A stretch of DNA of 64,000 bases from Prochlorococcus sp. AG-347-L20. Lineage in GTDB: Bacteria; Cyanobacteriota; Cyanobacteriia; PCC-6307; Cyanobiaceae. This document shows, piece by piece, positions 11,520 to 22,633 of this stretch. The stretch's first letter is position 1; every line of letters begins with the position of its first letter. Both the position numbers and the translations under genes were made by a program. The notes beneath the pieces are model-generated. The model was not told the DNA's origin, ran no database searches, and was given only the letters and a program-made list of their open reading frames with translations. The stretch lies in assembly GCA_003281225.1 (NCBI GenBank), contig QCCP01000004.1, forward strand, positions 1 to 64,000, given 5' to 3'.

Positions 11520-11585
11520 CTGAAGACAATACAAAATTACTTGATTAAATATAAAGAAAATATAAAGGATGAATGGTTCCTCTGG

Positions 11586-12083
11586 CTAGTTACTTTTTAA
11601 AGTTGTCAAATATTCTTCTTCCCACTCTGAAAAAGGTTTGTTAGCAAGACTGAAATTGGAGTAATGGGTCAGCCCAGTAATTTCTTTTGAGATGAAAGAT
11701 GGAAGAATTAAATCTTCATCTTCATTAGAAAGTTCAATTTCTGCTATTTCAAGTGGATAATTATTTTCTTTAAAGCAATCTATAATCCAAGATTTTTTTT
11801 CAATTTCTAGAAAGTATCTATCTTTTTTAATTGTATTTGAAAGATTTGACATTATTATTTCAGCATCGCTTCGTGGAATGGAGTATTCAAATTCAAAGTT
11901 GGTAAAGCCTTTGATATGTTTTTTAAGTGCAAGTTTAGAGTTTTTGCCTATAAGCCTTACCCTAATAATCCAACCATCTAAACTTTTGGATAAGTATCCT
12001 TGTTCAATATAAATTTTTTTGTTTATGAATTCTTTCCAATTTTCATTTTTTATTAGAAATCTTCTTTCTATCTCTAGGGCCAT
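11586..12083 (-). CDS. CYTH-domain protein (triphosphate tunnel metalloenzyme family)
   Basis: N-terminal MALEIERRFLIKN, the CYTH ExExK-type signature. Confidence 0.82.
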   Translation of the reverse strand: MALEIERRFLIKNENWKEFINKKIYIEQGYLSKSLDGWIIRVRLIGKNSKLALKKHIKGFTNFEFEYSIPRSDAEIIMSNLSNTIKKDRYFLEIEKKSWIIDCFKENNYPLEIAEIELSNEDEDLILPSFISKEITGLTHYSNFSLANKPFSEWEEEYLTTLKSN

Positions 12084-12995
12084 TTAATTTTTGAAATATT
12101 TTTGAGATAAATCACCTTTCCAATCTAGTTTTTTTATTAGAGTACTATAGTAACTTGTGCTTTTTTTAAACTTTATTATTTTGCATGGCGATTGCCCTTT
12201 TTTGATCTCACAATAATAATTTTCCTTAATGGTCATACATTTTGACCCGTCTCTCCATAATTTAATTTCCCCTTTACTTTTTTTTACAGGGTTTATGATT
12301 ACCTTACTTGTATTAGGTATAACTATTGGTCTACTAGCCAAACTCATCGGGCATATAGGGTTAATAATCATTGCATCAATACTAGGGTGCACTATTGGCC
12401 CCCCTGCGGCCATTGAGTAGGCTGTTGAACCAGTAGATGTAGATATGATTAATCCATCACCTTTGTATTCATTAACTTTTTCGTTATCTATTTCAATTTC
12501 TATTTGGTTGGTTGGAGAAATGTCTTCTTCAACAGATTTAAAATAAAAATCATTTAAGGCATCGTAGCTTTTTATAATCTTTTTCTCAGAACTTGTCCCA
12601 TTAATATAAACATTACAATTTAATCTATTACGAAAGTCAATTTTATATTCTTCGTTTTCTAGGATTTCAATAAAAGATTTGTCAAACAAAAAATCTTTTT
12701 CTTGCGTAAGGAAACCCAAATTACCACCAATATTAATGCTCAACAAAGGAATATTATAATCAGCTAAAGCATTTGCACATTTTAGAAAGGTTCCATCTCC
12801 ACCAAGAACTATGCCAATATTTGGTTGTAATTCTAGATTATAAAGATGTTTTGCAATTTCATGTCTTTGAAAATCACTTTGAATTCTTTTTGATTTTATA
12901 TTTTTAGCTTTGAGGACTTCTTCACAGAATTTAGAAGCCTCTTCAGCTGTAGAACTATCTGAGCGATATATTATAAGCACTAATGAAAGTTTCAT
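12084..12995 (-). CDS. nadK: NAD kinase
   Basis: [34 protein letters not shown] (GGDGT and GxLGFL) and [26 protein letters not shown]. Confidence 0.93.
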   Translation of the reverse strand: MKLSLVLIIYRSDSSTAEEASKFCEEVLKAKNIKSKRIQSDFQRHEIAKHLYNLELQPNIGIVLGGDGTFLKCANALADYNIPLLSINIGGNLGFLTQEKDFLFDKSFIEILENEEYKIDFRNRLNCNVYINGTSSEKKIIKSYDALNDFYFKSVEEDISPTNQIEIEIDNEKVNEYKGDGLIISTSTGSTAYSMAAGGPIVHPSIDAMIINPICPMSLASRPIVIPNTSKVIINPVKKSKGEIKLWRDGSKCMTIKENYYCEIKKGQSPCKIIKFKKSTSYYSTLIKKLDWKGDLSQKYFKN

Positions 12996-13004
12996 TTAGT
13001 GTTT

Positions 13005-13328
13005 TTACCATTTTAATAAATTAAAACTTTCCATATCTACAGTTACCCTATTTCTATAGAGAGATAATAAGATAGCTAATCCAACTGCTGCTTCTGCTGC
13101 CGCAACAGTAATCACAAAAATTGTAAAAACTTGTCCTTGAATTAAATTATTATCAACATAGGAAGAAAACGCCATTAAGTTTATATTTACTGCATTAAGC
13201 ATTAACTCAATGCTCATAAGAACTCTTACTGCATTTCTACTATTTAATAATCCCCAAACCCCAATACAGAATAGTGCTGAAGATACTATTAAAAATGCTT
13301 GAATAGGAATTGATTCTAAACTCATCAT
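13005..13328 (-). CDS. ndhE: NAD(P)H-quinone oxidoreductase subunit 4L
   Basis: 107-aa NuoK-like: VLMSIELMLNAVNINLMAFS... VAAAEAAVGLAILLSLYRNR. Confidence 0.93.
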   Translation of the reverse strand: MMSLESIPIQAFLIVSSALFCIGVWGLLNSRNAVRVLMSIELMLNAVNINLMAFSSYVDNNLIQGQVFTIFVITVAAAEAAVGLAILLSLYRNRVTVDMESFNLLKW

Positions 13329-13343
13329 AAGAAAATTGAAAGG

Positions 13344-13943
13344 TTAATTTTTATTTGTAAGTAGTGGTTCTGATGATTTTTCAAGTAGTTCTTGATCAAC
13401 AGGTAATCCAGTGGAAATATCCTTGCTCATTACATCTCTTCTAGCTAAAACAATAGCTCCAATCATTGCCATTAAAAGTAAAACTGATGCTACTTCAAAT
13501 GGTAGTAGATAATCACTAAATAGATGTTCACCAATTCTGATAGTTGATTCTTCTCCTATAGAGTTTTGAGGACTTGATAGGCTCCATACATTAGTCAAGT
13601 CAACTCTTATTAAAAGGCTTAGCAGGGTTAAACAAATTGATGTTGATATGATTCTTCTCGATTTAATGTCACTGATGGGCTTTAAATCTTCTTTTTTATT
13701 GACTAGCATTATTGCGAAGATTATTAATACATTAACTGCACCTACATAAACTAAAACTTGTGCTGCGGCAACAAAACTTGCATTCAAAAGAAGATATAAT
13801 CCCGCAACACTCATGAAAACTCCTCCTAGAAGAAAGGCTGAATAAACAATACTTTCTAGCAATACAACACCAAGTGCTCCAATAAGGATGACTAAAGATA
13901 AAACTGAAAAACAAATAATTTGAGTTGTTATTGCAATAGACAT
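13344..13943 (-). CDS. ndhG: NAD(P)H-quinone oxidoreductase subunit 6
   Basis: NuoJ-like: SVAGLYLLLNASFVAAAQVLVYVGAVNVLIIFAIMLV; in the ndhA-I-G-E order. Confidence 0.93.
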   Translation of the reverse strand: MSIAITTQIICFSVLSLVILIGALGVVLLESIVYSAFLLGGVFMSVAGLYLLLNASFVAAAQVLVYVGAVNVLIIFAIMLVNKKEDLKPISDIKSRRIISTSICLTLLSLLIRVDLTNVWSLSSPQNSIGEESTIRIGEHLFSDYLLPFEVASVLLLMAMIGAIVLARRDVMSKDISTGLPVDQELLEKSSEPLLTNKN

Positions 13944-13956
13944 AAATTAATAAAAA

Positions 13957-14583
13957 TTAATTGTTTGGGTTAGAAACTTTATCTTTATTTTCATTGGATT
14001 CTGGTCTCATCCAATCATAGACTTCTTCAGGTAATTTACCAACTCTAGTATCTGAAGCTGGTATTTCATGAGGGTCCATGACACCTTTAGGAAGATAGGC
14101 AAGTTCTCTTAGAGGTTTAACTGAAGGATCTGTTGTAACATTTGTGGGTAGTCTACCAAGTGCAACATTATCAAAATTTAAATTGTGTCTGTCAAAAGTG
14201 GCTAATTCATATTCTTCGGTCATTGATAAACAATTAGTTGGACAATATTCAACACAATTTCCACAAAATATACAAACTCCAAAGTCAATAGAATAATTTC
14301 TAAGTTCCTTTTTTTTGGTTTCTTTATTCATTACCCAATCAACTACTGGTAAATTTATGGGACATACTCTCACGCAAACTTCACAAGCAATACATTTATC
14401 AAATTCATAATGTATCCTTCCTCTATATCTTTCTGAAGGTATTAATTTTTCATAAGGATATTGGACAGTAACAGGTCTTCTTCGAAGATGATCAAAAGTT
14501 ACTGATAAGCCATTATATAAATACTTACCAGCGTTAAGTGCTTCTTTGATATAGCTATTTATTTGATGAAGGAAATTTTTCAT
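13957..14583 (-). CDS. ndhI: NAD(P)H-quinone oxidoreductase subunit I (two 4Fe-4S clusters)
   Basis: [16 protein letters not shown] and [17 protein letters not shown] ferredoxin motifs. Confidence 0.95.
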   Translation of the reverse strand: MKNFLHQINSYIKEALNAGKYLYNGLSVTFDHLRRRPVTVQYPYEKLIPSERYRGRIHYEFDKCIACEVCVRVCPINLPVVDWVMNKETKKKELRNYSIDFGVCIFCGNCVEYCPTNCLSMTEEYELATFDRHNLNFDNVALGRLPTNVTTDPSVKPLRELAYLPKGVMDPHEIPASDTRVGKLPEEVYDWMRPESNENKDKVSNPNN

Positions 14584-14651
14584 TTTGAAGAATTTACTTA
14601 GTTAATTTATCTTAGTGGATTAATTTTAAATTTAAGTATTTTTACTTAAGT

Positions 14652-15770
14652 TTAACCACCAAAGAATTGAGGAAATGCAAGTTTTAATCCTGCAGTTATC
14701 AAAAGATTAGCAAGAGAAATTGGAAGAAGAAACTTCCATCCAAGATCTAATAATTGATCTATCCTTACTCTAGGAGTTGTCCAACGCAATAATATTGCAA
14801 TGAAAACCAAAAGATATGCTTTCAATACAGTCATAACAATTCCTACTGATGCAGTGAAAACTTGTATTAAGGGTGCATTAATTGGCAAATTTAGAAAATT
14901 AGCTATTAATTCAACTGGAATAGGAAAACCCCATCCCCCTAAATAAAGTATTGATACCAATAAAGCTGAAAGGATTAAATTAATGTAACTACCAAGATAG
15001 AACAATGCGAATTTCATCCCTGCATATTCAGTTTGGTATCCTGCAACTAATTCTTCTTCAGCTTCGGGTAAGTCAAATGGAAGTCTTTCACATTCTGCAA
15101 GAGCACAAATCCAAAAGACTATAAAACCAACAGGTTGTCTCCATATATTCCAACTTAGGATTCCAGCACCACTTTGTTGATTGACGATGTCAACAGTACT
15201 TAGCGAATTGGTCATTAGTACGATAGCTAGTACAGATAAAGCTAAAGGAATCTCATAACTTATTGATTGAGCTGCTGCTCTTAAACCTCCTAATAAAGAA
15301 TACTTATTATTTGATGCGTATCCGCTCATAAGAAGGCCAATTGGCTGAATACTGCTTAAAGCTATCCATAGGAAAATTCCAATACCAACGTTACTTATTA
15401 AAAGGTTTTGTCCAAAAGGAACAATTAGCCAGGACAGAATAACTGGGACAAGAACTAATATAGGTCCTGCCGTGAAGAGAATTCCATCCGCTTTGGCAGG
15501 AATAATATCTTCTTTGACAAGTAACTTAAGACCATCTGCAATTGGTTGGAGGACGCCAAGTGCTCCAGCATATTCGGGACCTATTCTTTGTTGAGCGGCA
15601 GCAGATATTTTTCTTTCAAGCCAAACTGTTACTAAAACGCCAACAACCGCCGCTACCAAAACCAACAGCATAGGTAAAGGGAGCCAGATTATATGAGCGA
15701 TTTCGCTGGAAAGGCCAAAACCTTTTAAGAATTCATTAAAACTATATTCGAGATCTAATCCGTATTCCAA
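14652..15770 (-). CDS. ndhA: NAD(P)H-quinone oxidoreductase subunit 1
   Basis: NuoH-like: [78 protein letters not shown]. Confidence 0.95.
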   Translation of the reverse strand: MEYGLDLEYSFNEFLKGFGLSSEIAHIIWLPLPMLLVLVAAVVGVLVTVWLERKISAAAQQRIGPEYAGALGVLQPIADGLKLLVKEDIIPAKADGILFTAGPILVLVPVILSWLIVPFGQNLLISNVGIGIFLWIALSSIQPIGLLMSGYASNNKYSLLGGLRAAAQSISYEIPLALSVLAIVLMTNSLSTVDIVNQQSGAGILSWNIWRQPVGFIVFWICALAECERLPFDLPEAEEELVAGYQTEYAGMKFALFYLGSYINLILSALLVSILYLGGWGFPIPVELIANFLNLPINAPLIQVFTASVGIVMTVLKAYLLVFIAILLRWTTPRVRIDQLLDLGWKFLLPISLANLLITAGLKLAFPQFFGG

Positions 15771-15845
15771 AATTTTTATGTTATTTACTTAATAGATTAA
15801 CTCTTCACAAACAATATGTGTGTTTTTTATGAAAAGCTACAAATA

Positions 15846-16991
15846 TTATTCTCTATTTTCTAAGCTGATCCAATCTCTTGGTGCTGAACCTGTGTAGATT
15901 TGCGATGGTCTGAAAATTCTATTTGCTCCAAGTTGCTCTCTCCAATGAGCTAACCAACCAGCCACTCTAGATATGGCAAAAATTGGAGTAAATAAATCAC
16001 GAGGAATACCAAGTTTTCTATAAACAAGACCAGAATAAAAATCCACGTTAGGGAATATACCCTTAGGTCCAAGTCTTGGTATTGCCTCTGCCTCAAGTGA
16101 TTTAGCAACTTCATACATTTCATCTGCTCCAAATCTAATAAAAAGTTCTTCTGCCAGTTTTTGAAGAATTATTGCTCTTGGATCTTTGACTTTATATTCT
16201 CTGTGGCCGAAGCCCATTATCTTACTTTTATTTTTTATTGCATTATCTAAAAAAGACCCAGCATTTTCTGGGGTTTTAATCTCTTCTAACATTGCAATCA
16301 CATCCTCATTTGCGCCTCCATGCAGTGGGCCAGCCAGGGTTCCTACTGCAGAGGCGATGACAGCATATGGGTCTGTAAGAGTACTTGCAGTCACTCTAGC
16401 GCTAAATGTACTTGCGTTTAAACTATGTTCAGCATGTAGAATTAAACACCTATCAAAAACTTTTGCAGCTATGGGATCTTGTTCTTTTTCAGTCAACATA
16501 TAAAGAAAATTTGATGAGTAAGTTAAATCATCTCTAGGTTGAATTGGGTCTTGTCCTTTTCTAATAAGTTGAAACGCAGCAATCATTGTGGGTATTTTTG
16601 CTATTAGTCTTATTACTGCGTTGTAGATGTAATTAGGATCATCTATTGCCCTACGCGAATAGAAGAGCCCCAAAGAAGCCGCACTAGACTGAAGAGCATC
16701 CATAGGATGACCTGTCGCAGGGAAACATTTCATCATATCTCTGACTCTAAAACTTAACCTTCGATGCATCTGAACTTCTTGTTCAAAATCTCTGAGTTGA
16801 ATAGCCGTGGGTAATTCACCCCAAATCAAAAGGTAAGCAGTTTCTAAAAAACTGCTTTTTTTGGATAGTTCCTCAATGGAGTACCCTCTGTACAATAATT
16901 TACCTTTGTTGCCGTTAATATCGCAGATAGATGAATTAGTAACTGGGACACCCTCTAATCCTGGTTTTAAAATTAGTTTCTTACTATCCAA
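15846..16991 (-). CDS. gltA: Citrate synthase
   Basis: LYRGYSIEELSKKSSFLETAYLLIWGELP; LHAEHSLNASTFSARVTASTLTDPYAVIASAVGTLAGPLHGGANE; GFGHREYKVKDPRA. Confidence 0.95.
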   Translation of the reverse strand: MDSKKLILKPGLEGVPVTNSSICDINGNKGKLLYRGYSIEELSKKSSFLETAYLLIWGELPTAIQLRDFEQEVQMHRRLSFRVRDMMKCFPATGHPMDALQSSAASLGLFYSRRAIDDPNYIYNAVIRLIAKIPTMIAAFQLIRKGQDPIQPRDDLTYSSNFLYMLTEKEQDPIAAKVFDRCLILHAEHSLNASTFSARVTASTLTDPYAVIASAVGTLAGPLHGGANEDVIAMLEEIKTPENAGSFLDNAIKNKSKIMGFGHREYKVKDPRAIILQKLAEELFIRFGADEMYEVAKSLEAEAIPRLGPKGIFPNVDFYSGLVYRKLGIPRDLFTPIFAISRVAGWLAHWREQLGANRIFRPSQIYTGSAPRDWISLENRE

Positions 16992-17117
16992 TTGCTTAAT
17001 TCAATATCAAATACTTATAGATTAAAGATAGTCAAATAATTTTTAATTAACCACAAGATATTAACTTCACAAAAAATTAAAATGCTTGTTTTTGAAGCTT
17101 GTTTGAATAAATTTAAT

Positions 17118-18578
17118 TTAAAGAATTTTTAATATTGTTTCTTTATAAAGAATTGGATTTTTTTCAGGAATATTTTGTCTTATAATTTCTAGCGATTCTT
17201 CATTTGATATTTTTAAAATATTTCTTATCAGAAAATTAAGGTCTTGTAAATTAGAAAAATATTCAAATTTATTAGAATTACCACTTTTGATATCAACTTT
17301 TGAATAAAGAAAAGCAGATTTATCTTTATTACTTTTTAGTTTAAAAAACTTTTTTGATATTTTTTTTAGTTTTTTACCATCAATTAAATGGTTACTTATG
17401 ATTTGTAAACCTCCTGATTCTATTGAAAAGATATTTTCATAAGTTAATTGTTTTATAACATCGTCCTTTTCTTCAAGAATATCTTTGGAATATATCGAAT
17501 AAATATCTTCATTTTGTTTTAAAGAATATTTGTTGAAATCTTTTAGTGTTTTCAAAGCACTTAAATCAAATTGATCTTCATTATTTTTTTCAAATGTAAT
17601 AAGCCAATCTTTATTTGAATTAAGAATTAAAATGTATTGATTATCATTTTGATTAAATTCTTCAAAAATGTTGAGTTCAAAATCATTTATTAAAGGTTTC
17701 AGATTTTTGTCAAAATTTTTTATATCACTAAAAATTGAAATTTCAGGATTATCTTCATTGGTATTCTCTTTATTTATTAGTTTATCGTAAGTAAGAATAT
17801 CAATATTTTTTTTATTATTTAGTAAATATGATTTTAAAATTAAGTTTTTATTTTTTAACTCAAATGTTGTAGCTATAATATCATCTTTATTCTCAGTAAA
17901 AATTTCCTTATCAAAAAATATACTTTCCCAAAAATTATTTGTTAATAATATATTTTTTTCGTTTTTTAGTCCAAAAAGTTCTCCCTCATATTTAAATTTT
18001 TTTTCTTTAAAGTTATTGCCTGAGTTAATACTATTTTTGATTAATTTTTTATCTGATGATGTAATTATATAATTATCTTCGGTTCGGTATATAAAGTTAA
18101 GGAAATTTATTTTGTTTTCTCTATTAATTGAAATTATCTCATCAATTTGATCAATTTTATTAGGCAAATTTAATAAATCTTCTATTGTTTTTTCTGGCTT
18201 GATTTTAAAAACAATCAAAATATCATCCTTAAGCTTTTTATTATTTTTAAAAATTGAGATTATAAGTTCATTATCATAAATATCTTCAAATTTATTGTTG
18301 CCTAGATCTAAACCCAAGTAATCTAATATGGAATCTTTTATTAAAACAAAGTTTTCTTGACTTTTTGGATTTTTATCTTTTTCATTATTATTAACAATAT
18401 TAAAACTATCTAAATTTGAAATAAATAATAATTTATTGTTTTCAGGTATATATTTTAATATATTTAGTTGCTCAATATTTGTACTTAGCTCCTTATTTTT
18501 ATTAGCAGAAACTTTTTTAAAACCAAAAAAAAGTAATAAGGATAATAATATTATTATTGCTACTATTCTAAGTTTCAT
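17118..18578 (-). CDS. Hypothetical exported/membrane-anchored protein (possibly DUF3352-like)
   Basis: 486-aa ORF with N-terminal hydrophobic segment followed by a Lys/Asn/Asp/Ile-rich, low-complexity-biased sequence. Confidence 0.6.
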   Translation of the reverse strand: MKLRIVAIIILLSLLLFFGFKKVSANKNKELSTNIEQLNILKYIPENNKLLFISNLDSFNIVNNNEKDKNPKSQENFVLIKDSILDYLGLDLGNNKFEDIYDNELIISIFKNNKKLKDDILIVFKIKPEKTIEDLLNLPNKIDQIDEIISINRENKINFLNFIYRTEDNYIITSSDKKLIKNSINSGNNFKEKKFKYEGELFGLKNEKNILLTNNFWESIFFDKEIFTENKDDIIATTFELKNKNLILKSYLLNNKKNIDILTYDKLINKENTNEDNPEISIFSDIKNFDKNLKPLINDFELNIFEEFNQNDNQYILILNSNKDWLITFEKNNEDQFDLSALKTLKDFNKYSLKQNEDIYSIYSKDILEEKDDVIKQLTYENIFSIESGGLQIISNHLIDGKKLKKISKKFFKLKSNKDKSAFLYSKVDIKSGNSNKFEYFSNLQDLNFLIRNILKISNEESLEIIRQNIPEKNPILYKETILKIL

Positions 18579-18668
18579 TATAAATGTTTATTTTTATTTT
18601 TAACATTAAACTTTCTACTGCAACTTAATTTATTAAATTGTAAATAACATATAATTTATCTTTATAAA

Positions 18669-19019
18669 TTGGGAAGTTATCCAAAATCTATTAATGCTTC
18701 TAGTCTCAATGATTGGTTTAATTCTGAGAAAGAAGATCCAGTCTTGATTGATGTAAGAGAACAATCAGAGCTTGAACTAGCTCGTTTCTCAAAAGAATTT
18801 TTACATATACCAATTAGTAAAGTCACATTTGAATATGTTGAAGAAATATTTGCTGGTTTATTAGACAGAGAAATTGTAGTTACCTGTCATGCAGGAATAA
18901 GAAGTTATAACTTTTCGCAATGGTGCTTAGATAATAATATTGTAAGCGAAATATGGAATTTGGAGGAGGGAATTGATGGATGGAGTAGAAATATTGACCC
19001 ATCAATTCCAAGGTATTGA
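18669..19019 (+). CDS. Rhodanese-like domain protein (TTG start)
   Basis: PVLIDVREQSELELARF... VTCHAGIRSYNFSQWCLDNNIVSEIWNLEEGIDGWS; candidate active-site Cys in TCHAGIRS. Confidence 0.88.
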   Translation: MGSYPKSINASSLNDWFNSEKEDPVLIDVREQSELELARFSKEFLHIPISKVTFEYVEEIFAGLLDREIVVTCHAGIRSYNFSQWCLDNNIVSEIWNLEEGIDGWSRNIDPSIPRY

Positions 19020-20264
19020 TTAAATCTCTAATGAAGATGCAACAGTATTTACATCTTTATCACCTCTCCCAGAGCAATTTATAACTATATGAGTATCTTT
19101 TTTAAGAGTAGGACATAATTTATCTAACCAAGCAAAGGCATGGGAAGTTTCGAGTGCTGGTATGATTCCTTCCAATTCACTAACAAGTTTCAAAGCATCT
19201 AAAGCTTCTTGATCTGTGACTGATCCATATTCTGCTCTGCCTATATCTTTTAAATGGCTATGTTCAGGCCCTACACCAGGGTAATCTAAACCCGCACTTA
19301 TTGAATGAGCTTCTTGTACTTGACCATTATCATCTTGTAAAAGAAGACTCATTGATCCATGCAAAATTCCAACTGACCCTTTAGTGATGGTTGCAGCATG
19401 TTTGTCAGTATCAACTCCGCTTCCTGCTGCTTCAACTCCAATAAGTCGTACAGAAGTTTCTTTAACGAATGGATGGAAAAGACCCATTGCATTTGATCCC
19501 CCACCTACACAAGCAAGTAAAATATCGGGTAAAGATCCAAACGATTCCAGACATTGTTTTTTAGTTTCTTCTCCTATAACTGCATGAAAATCTCGCACAA
19601 TCTTTGGGAAAGGGTGCGGACCAGCAACAGATCCTAAAATGTAGTGTGTGGTTTCGACATTAGAAACCCAATCTCTAATGGCTTCGCTAGTAGCATCCTT
19701 AAGTGTTGCAGTTCCTGAATTAACAACTTTAACTTCAGCTCCTAGGAGTTTCATTCTAAAGACGTTAAGGGATTGCCTTTTTATGTCTTCAGCACCCATA
19801 TAGATAATACATTTCAAGCCAAATCGCGCACAAACAGTAGCCGTAGCAACTCCATGCTGACCTGCTCCAGTTTCTGCAATTATTCTTTTTTTGCCCATTC
19901 TTATTGCCAATAAAGCTTGTCCAAGGGCATTATTAATTTTGTGAGCCCCAGTATGATTTAAATCTTCTCTTTTAAGCCATATTCTAGGAGTTGCTTGTTT
20001 AGTTTTGTAATGTTCAGTAAGTCTTTTGGCTTCATAAAGTGGTGTTTCTCTTCCTACATAAGTTTTAAGTAGATGATTTAATTCTTCTAAAAAAAGTTTA
20101 TCTTTCCATGCATTAGATGCAGCTGTTTCAAGCTCAAAAAGAGCAGGCATTAGCGTTTCAGGAACATATTGACCACCATATTTTCCAAATCTTCCCTCTT
20201 TGGAGGGTTGATTTAAATCGTCATTTTTATAGTTTTGATCTTTGCGAGAAAATGTACTTACCAC
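19020..20264 (-). CDS. trpB: Tryptophan synthase beta subunit
   Basis: [42 protein letters not shown] (PLP Lys). Confidence 0.97.
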   Translation of the reverse strand: MVSTFSRKDQNYKNDDLNQPSKEGRFGKYGGQYVPETLMPALFELETAASNAWKDKLFLEELNHLLKTYVGRETPLYEAKRLTEHYKTKQATPRIWLKREDLNHTGAHKINNALGQALLAIRMGKKRIIAETGAGQHGVATATVCARFGLKCIIYMGAEDIKRQSLNVFRMKLLGAEVKVVNSGTATLKDATSEAIRDWVSNVETTHYILGSVAGPHPFPKIVRDFHAVIGEETKKQCLESFGSLPDILLACVGGGSNAMGLFHPFVKETSVRLIGVEAAGSGVDTDKHAATITKGSVGILHGSMSLLLQDDNGQVQEAHSISAGLDYPGVGPEHSHLKDIGRAEYGSVTDQEALDALKLVSELEGIIPALETSHAFAWLDKLCPTLKKDTHIVINCSGRGDKDVNTVASSLEI

Positions 20265-20312
20265 TTTTTCTATAGAATAAGTATTAACTAACTATAGATT
20301 ATATTTAAAATA

Positions 20313-20624
20313 ATGGGAAAAAAGAATTGGATCGAATTTGATAATGAAGAAAAAAAATCTGAAGAAACAGCTAAGGTAGAATCTTTTAATAAAAGATCAA
20401 AAATAAATATTTCAAAACAAAAAAAAGGTAAAAAGGGCAAAACTATAACTTTAATTAGAGGATTAGGCACTGAGGATGAAATCTTATTAAAAGAATTACT
20501 AAAAAAAATTAAAGTTTTTTGTGGGACTGGAGGAACATTAATTGATAGTAATATCCAATTACAGGGTGATATGGTATCGCAATCAATTGAGTTTCTTCGT
20601 AAAGAGGGATTTCATAATTTATGA
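20313..20624 (+). CDS. SUI1/eIF1-like translation factor (YciH family)
   Basis: TLIRGLGTEDEILLKELLKKIKVFCGTGGTLIDSNIQLQGDMVSQSIEFLRKEGF. Confidence 0.85.
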   Translation: MGKKNWIEFDNEEKKSEETAKVESFNKRSKINISKQKKGKKGKTITLIRGLGTEDEILLKELLKKIKVFCGTGGTLIDSNIQLQGDMVSQSIEFLRKEGFHNL

Positions 20625-20651
20625 AGCAAGGGTTAGGATAGGTTTTTAATT

Positions 20652-21290
20652 TTGATGATCCAAAAAATGAAAGAACAAGATCAAACAAAGTCAACCAATA
20701 TAAAGTGGCACAATTTAACTATTGATAGAGAAAAGTTAGAGAAAATGAGAGGTCATAAAGGAATGGTTATCTGGTTTACAGGTTTATCTGGATCTGGTAA
20801 AAGTACTTTAGCCAACGCTTTAAATGAAGTTTTACACTTAGATGGTTTTTCGACTTATGTGTTGGATGGAGATAATATTAGACACGGTTTATGTAAAGAT
20901 CTTGGGTTTTCGGATGAAGATAGAGAAGAAAATATACGAAGAATTGGGGAAGTTGCGAATTTATTTATGAATGCTGGGATAATAACTATTACAGCATTCG
21001 TTTCACCATTTATTAGCGATAGAGATAAGGTGAGAAAAATTATTGGATCTAAGGATTTTATTGAAGTTTATTGTGCTGCTGATATCACAGTTTGCGAAAA
21101 AAGGGATACTAAAGGTCTGTATAAGAAAGCTCGTTTGGGTGAAATTAAGGAGTTTACAGGGATTTCTAGTCCATATGAAGCTCCTCATAATCCCGAAATT
21201 GTTGTTGATACAGGTTCGTTAGATTTAAATGATTCTGTTGAAAAAGTTATTAACTATCTTAAAAAAGAAAACTTTCTTAACAAGGCCTAA
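20652..21290 (+). CDS. cysC: Adenylylsulfate kinase
   Basis: Walker A GLSGSGKSTLANAL; VLDGDNIRHGLCKDLGFSDEDREENIRR. Confidence 0.93.
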   Translation: MMIQKMKEQDQTKSTNIKWHNLTIDREKLEKMRGHKGMVIWFTGLSGSGKSTLANALNEVLHLDGFSTYVLDGDNIRHGLCKDLGFSDEDREENIRRIGEVANLFMNAGIITITAFVSPFISDRDKVRKIIGSKDFIEVYCAADITVCEKRDTKGLYKKARLGEIKEFTGISSPYEAPHNPEIVVDTGSLDLNDSVEKVINYLKKENFLNKA

Positions 21291-21301
21291 TTGAAAAAAT
21301 A

Positions 21302-21841
21302 TTAGTTCATATTTTGAAAATAATTGTCAGGTCCAATAGTTGATAACTTACTATTTTTAGTTCTTACCTGTGTATGTAGATTTTCTCTGAATTCTTTTAA
21401 ATTTTTCTTTATGGATTCATCAAATAAACTGATCATCTCTATTGCCAATAATCCAGCATTTTGTCCTCCATTAATTGCAACTGTTGCAACTGGTATTCCA
21501 GCAGGCATTTGAACGATTGATAAAAGAGAGTCAATTCCCTTCAGCGTCTTACTCTCTACTGGTACTCCAATTACAGGAATGCAAGTTATGGATGCCAGCA
21601 TTCCTGGAAGATGAGCAGCACCCCCAGCACCGGCAATTATTACTTTTATGTTTTCTGATTCTGCATTTTTTGCATATTCCATCATTTCAATAGGTGTTCG
21701 ATGAGCAGAAAGTATACAAACTTCAGTTTTTATTCTAAATTCTCTTAAAATATCAATGGCTGGTTTCAATGTATTTAGATCTGAATCACTACCCATTACG
21801 ACAGCAATTTTATAAATTTCTTTAGAATTAAATTCTGACAA
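21302..21841 (-). CDS. purE: N5-carboxyaminoimidazole ribonucleotide mutase
   Basis: VVMGSDSDLNTLKPAIDILREF; SAHRTPIEMMEYA; AGAGGAAHLPGMLAS. Confidence 0.95.
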   Translation of the reverse strand: MSEFNSKEIYKIAVVMGSDSDLNTLKPAIDILREFRIKTEVCILSAHRTPIEMMEYAKNAESENIKVIIAGAGGAAHLPGMLASITCIPVIGVPVESKTLKGIDSLLSIVQMPAGIPVATVAINGGQNAGLLAIEMISLFDESIKKNLKEFRENLHTQVRTKNSKLSTIGPDNYFQNMN

Positions 21842-21930
21842 AATAACAAATCAATTCTTTCCTATAATGGCGTGCAATTAATTTGGCGCCAGTTAGTTAG
21901 TATGAAAAGAATAAATTTTCATAGAATATT

Positions 21931-22632
21931 ATGACGTCAAATAAGATTATCGAAAAAAGTGAAGTCAGGAAGTATTTTAATGGTACTGGCTTTGATAGAT
22001 GGAATAAAATTTATAGTAAATCTGATGAAATTAATACAGTTCAGAAAAATATTAGGAAAGGTCATCAAAAAACTGTAGATGATGTAGTCTCTTACATCAA
22101 AAATTATCCTGAACTAACAAAAAAAAGTTATTGTGATGCAGGCTGTGGAGTAGGAAGTCTTTCCATACCTTTACTAAGACTCGGTATAAAAGAACTACAG
22201 ATGAGCGATATTTCTTCAGAAATGATTAAAGAAACAAAAAAACGCATTCATGAATTAGGTTTGAATCAAGGTAAAATAAGATATGAAGTCTGTGATCTGG
22301 AAAAATTAAAAGGATTATTTGATGTTGTAGTTTGTTTGGATGTATTTATTCATTATCCTCAACCTGTCGCAGAAGAAATGGTTCAACATCTATGCGATTT
22401 AAGCAAAGAAAAGCTAATTGTTAGCTTTGCTCCCTATACCCCAGTTCTTGCTGTTTTAAAAAATATTGGAAAATTATTTCCTGGGCCAAGTAAAACTACA
22501 AGAGCATATACATTGAAAGAAAAAGGAATTATTAATGCTGCTAAAGAAAGAGGATTTAAAGTTGTTAAAAAGAAATTAAATCAAGCTCCTTTTTATTTTT
22601 CAAAACTAATTGAATTCGAAAAAATTAATTAA
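21931..22632 (+). CDS. chlM: Mg-protoporphyrin IX methyltransferase
   Basis: SAM-methyltransferase motif DAGCGVGSLSIPLLRLG; N-terminus VRKYFNGTGFDRWNKIY as in ChlM. Confidence 0.9.
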   Translation: MTSNKIIEKSEVRKYFNGTGFDRWNKIYSKSDEINTVQKNIRKGHQKTVDDVVSYIKNYPELTKKSYCDAGCGVGSLSIPLLRLGIKELQMSDISSEMIKETKKRIHELGLNQGKIRYEVCDLEKLKGLFDVVVCLDVFIHYPQPVAEEMVQHLCDLSKEKLIVSFAPYTPVLAVLKNIGKLFPGPSKTTRAYTLKEKGIINAAKERGFKVVKKKLNQAPFYFSKLIEFEKIN

Positions 22633-22633
22633 T

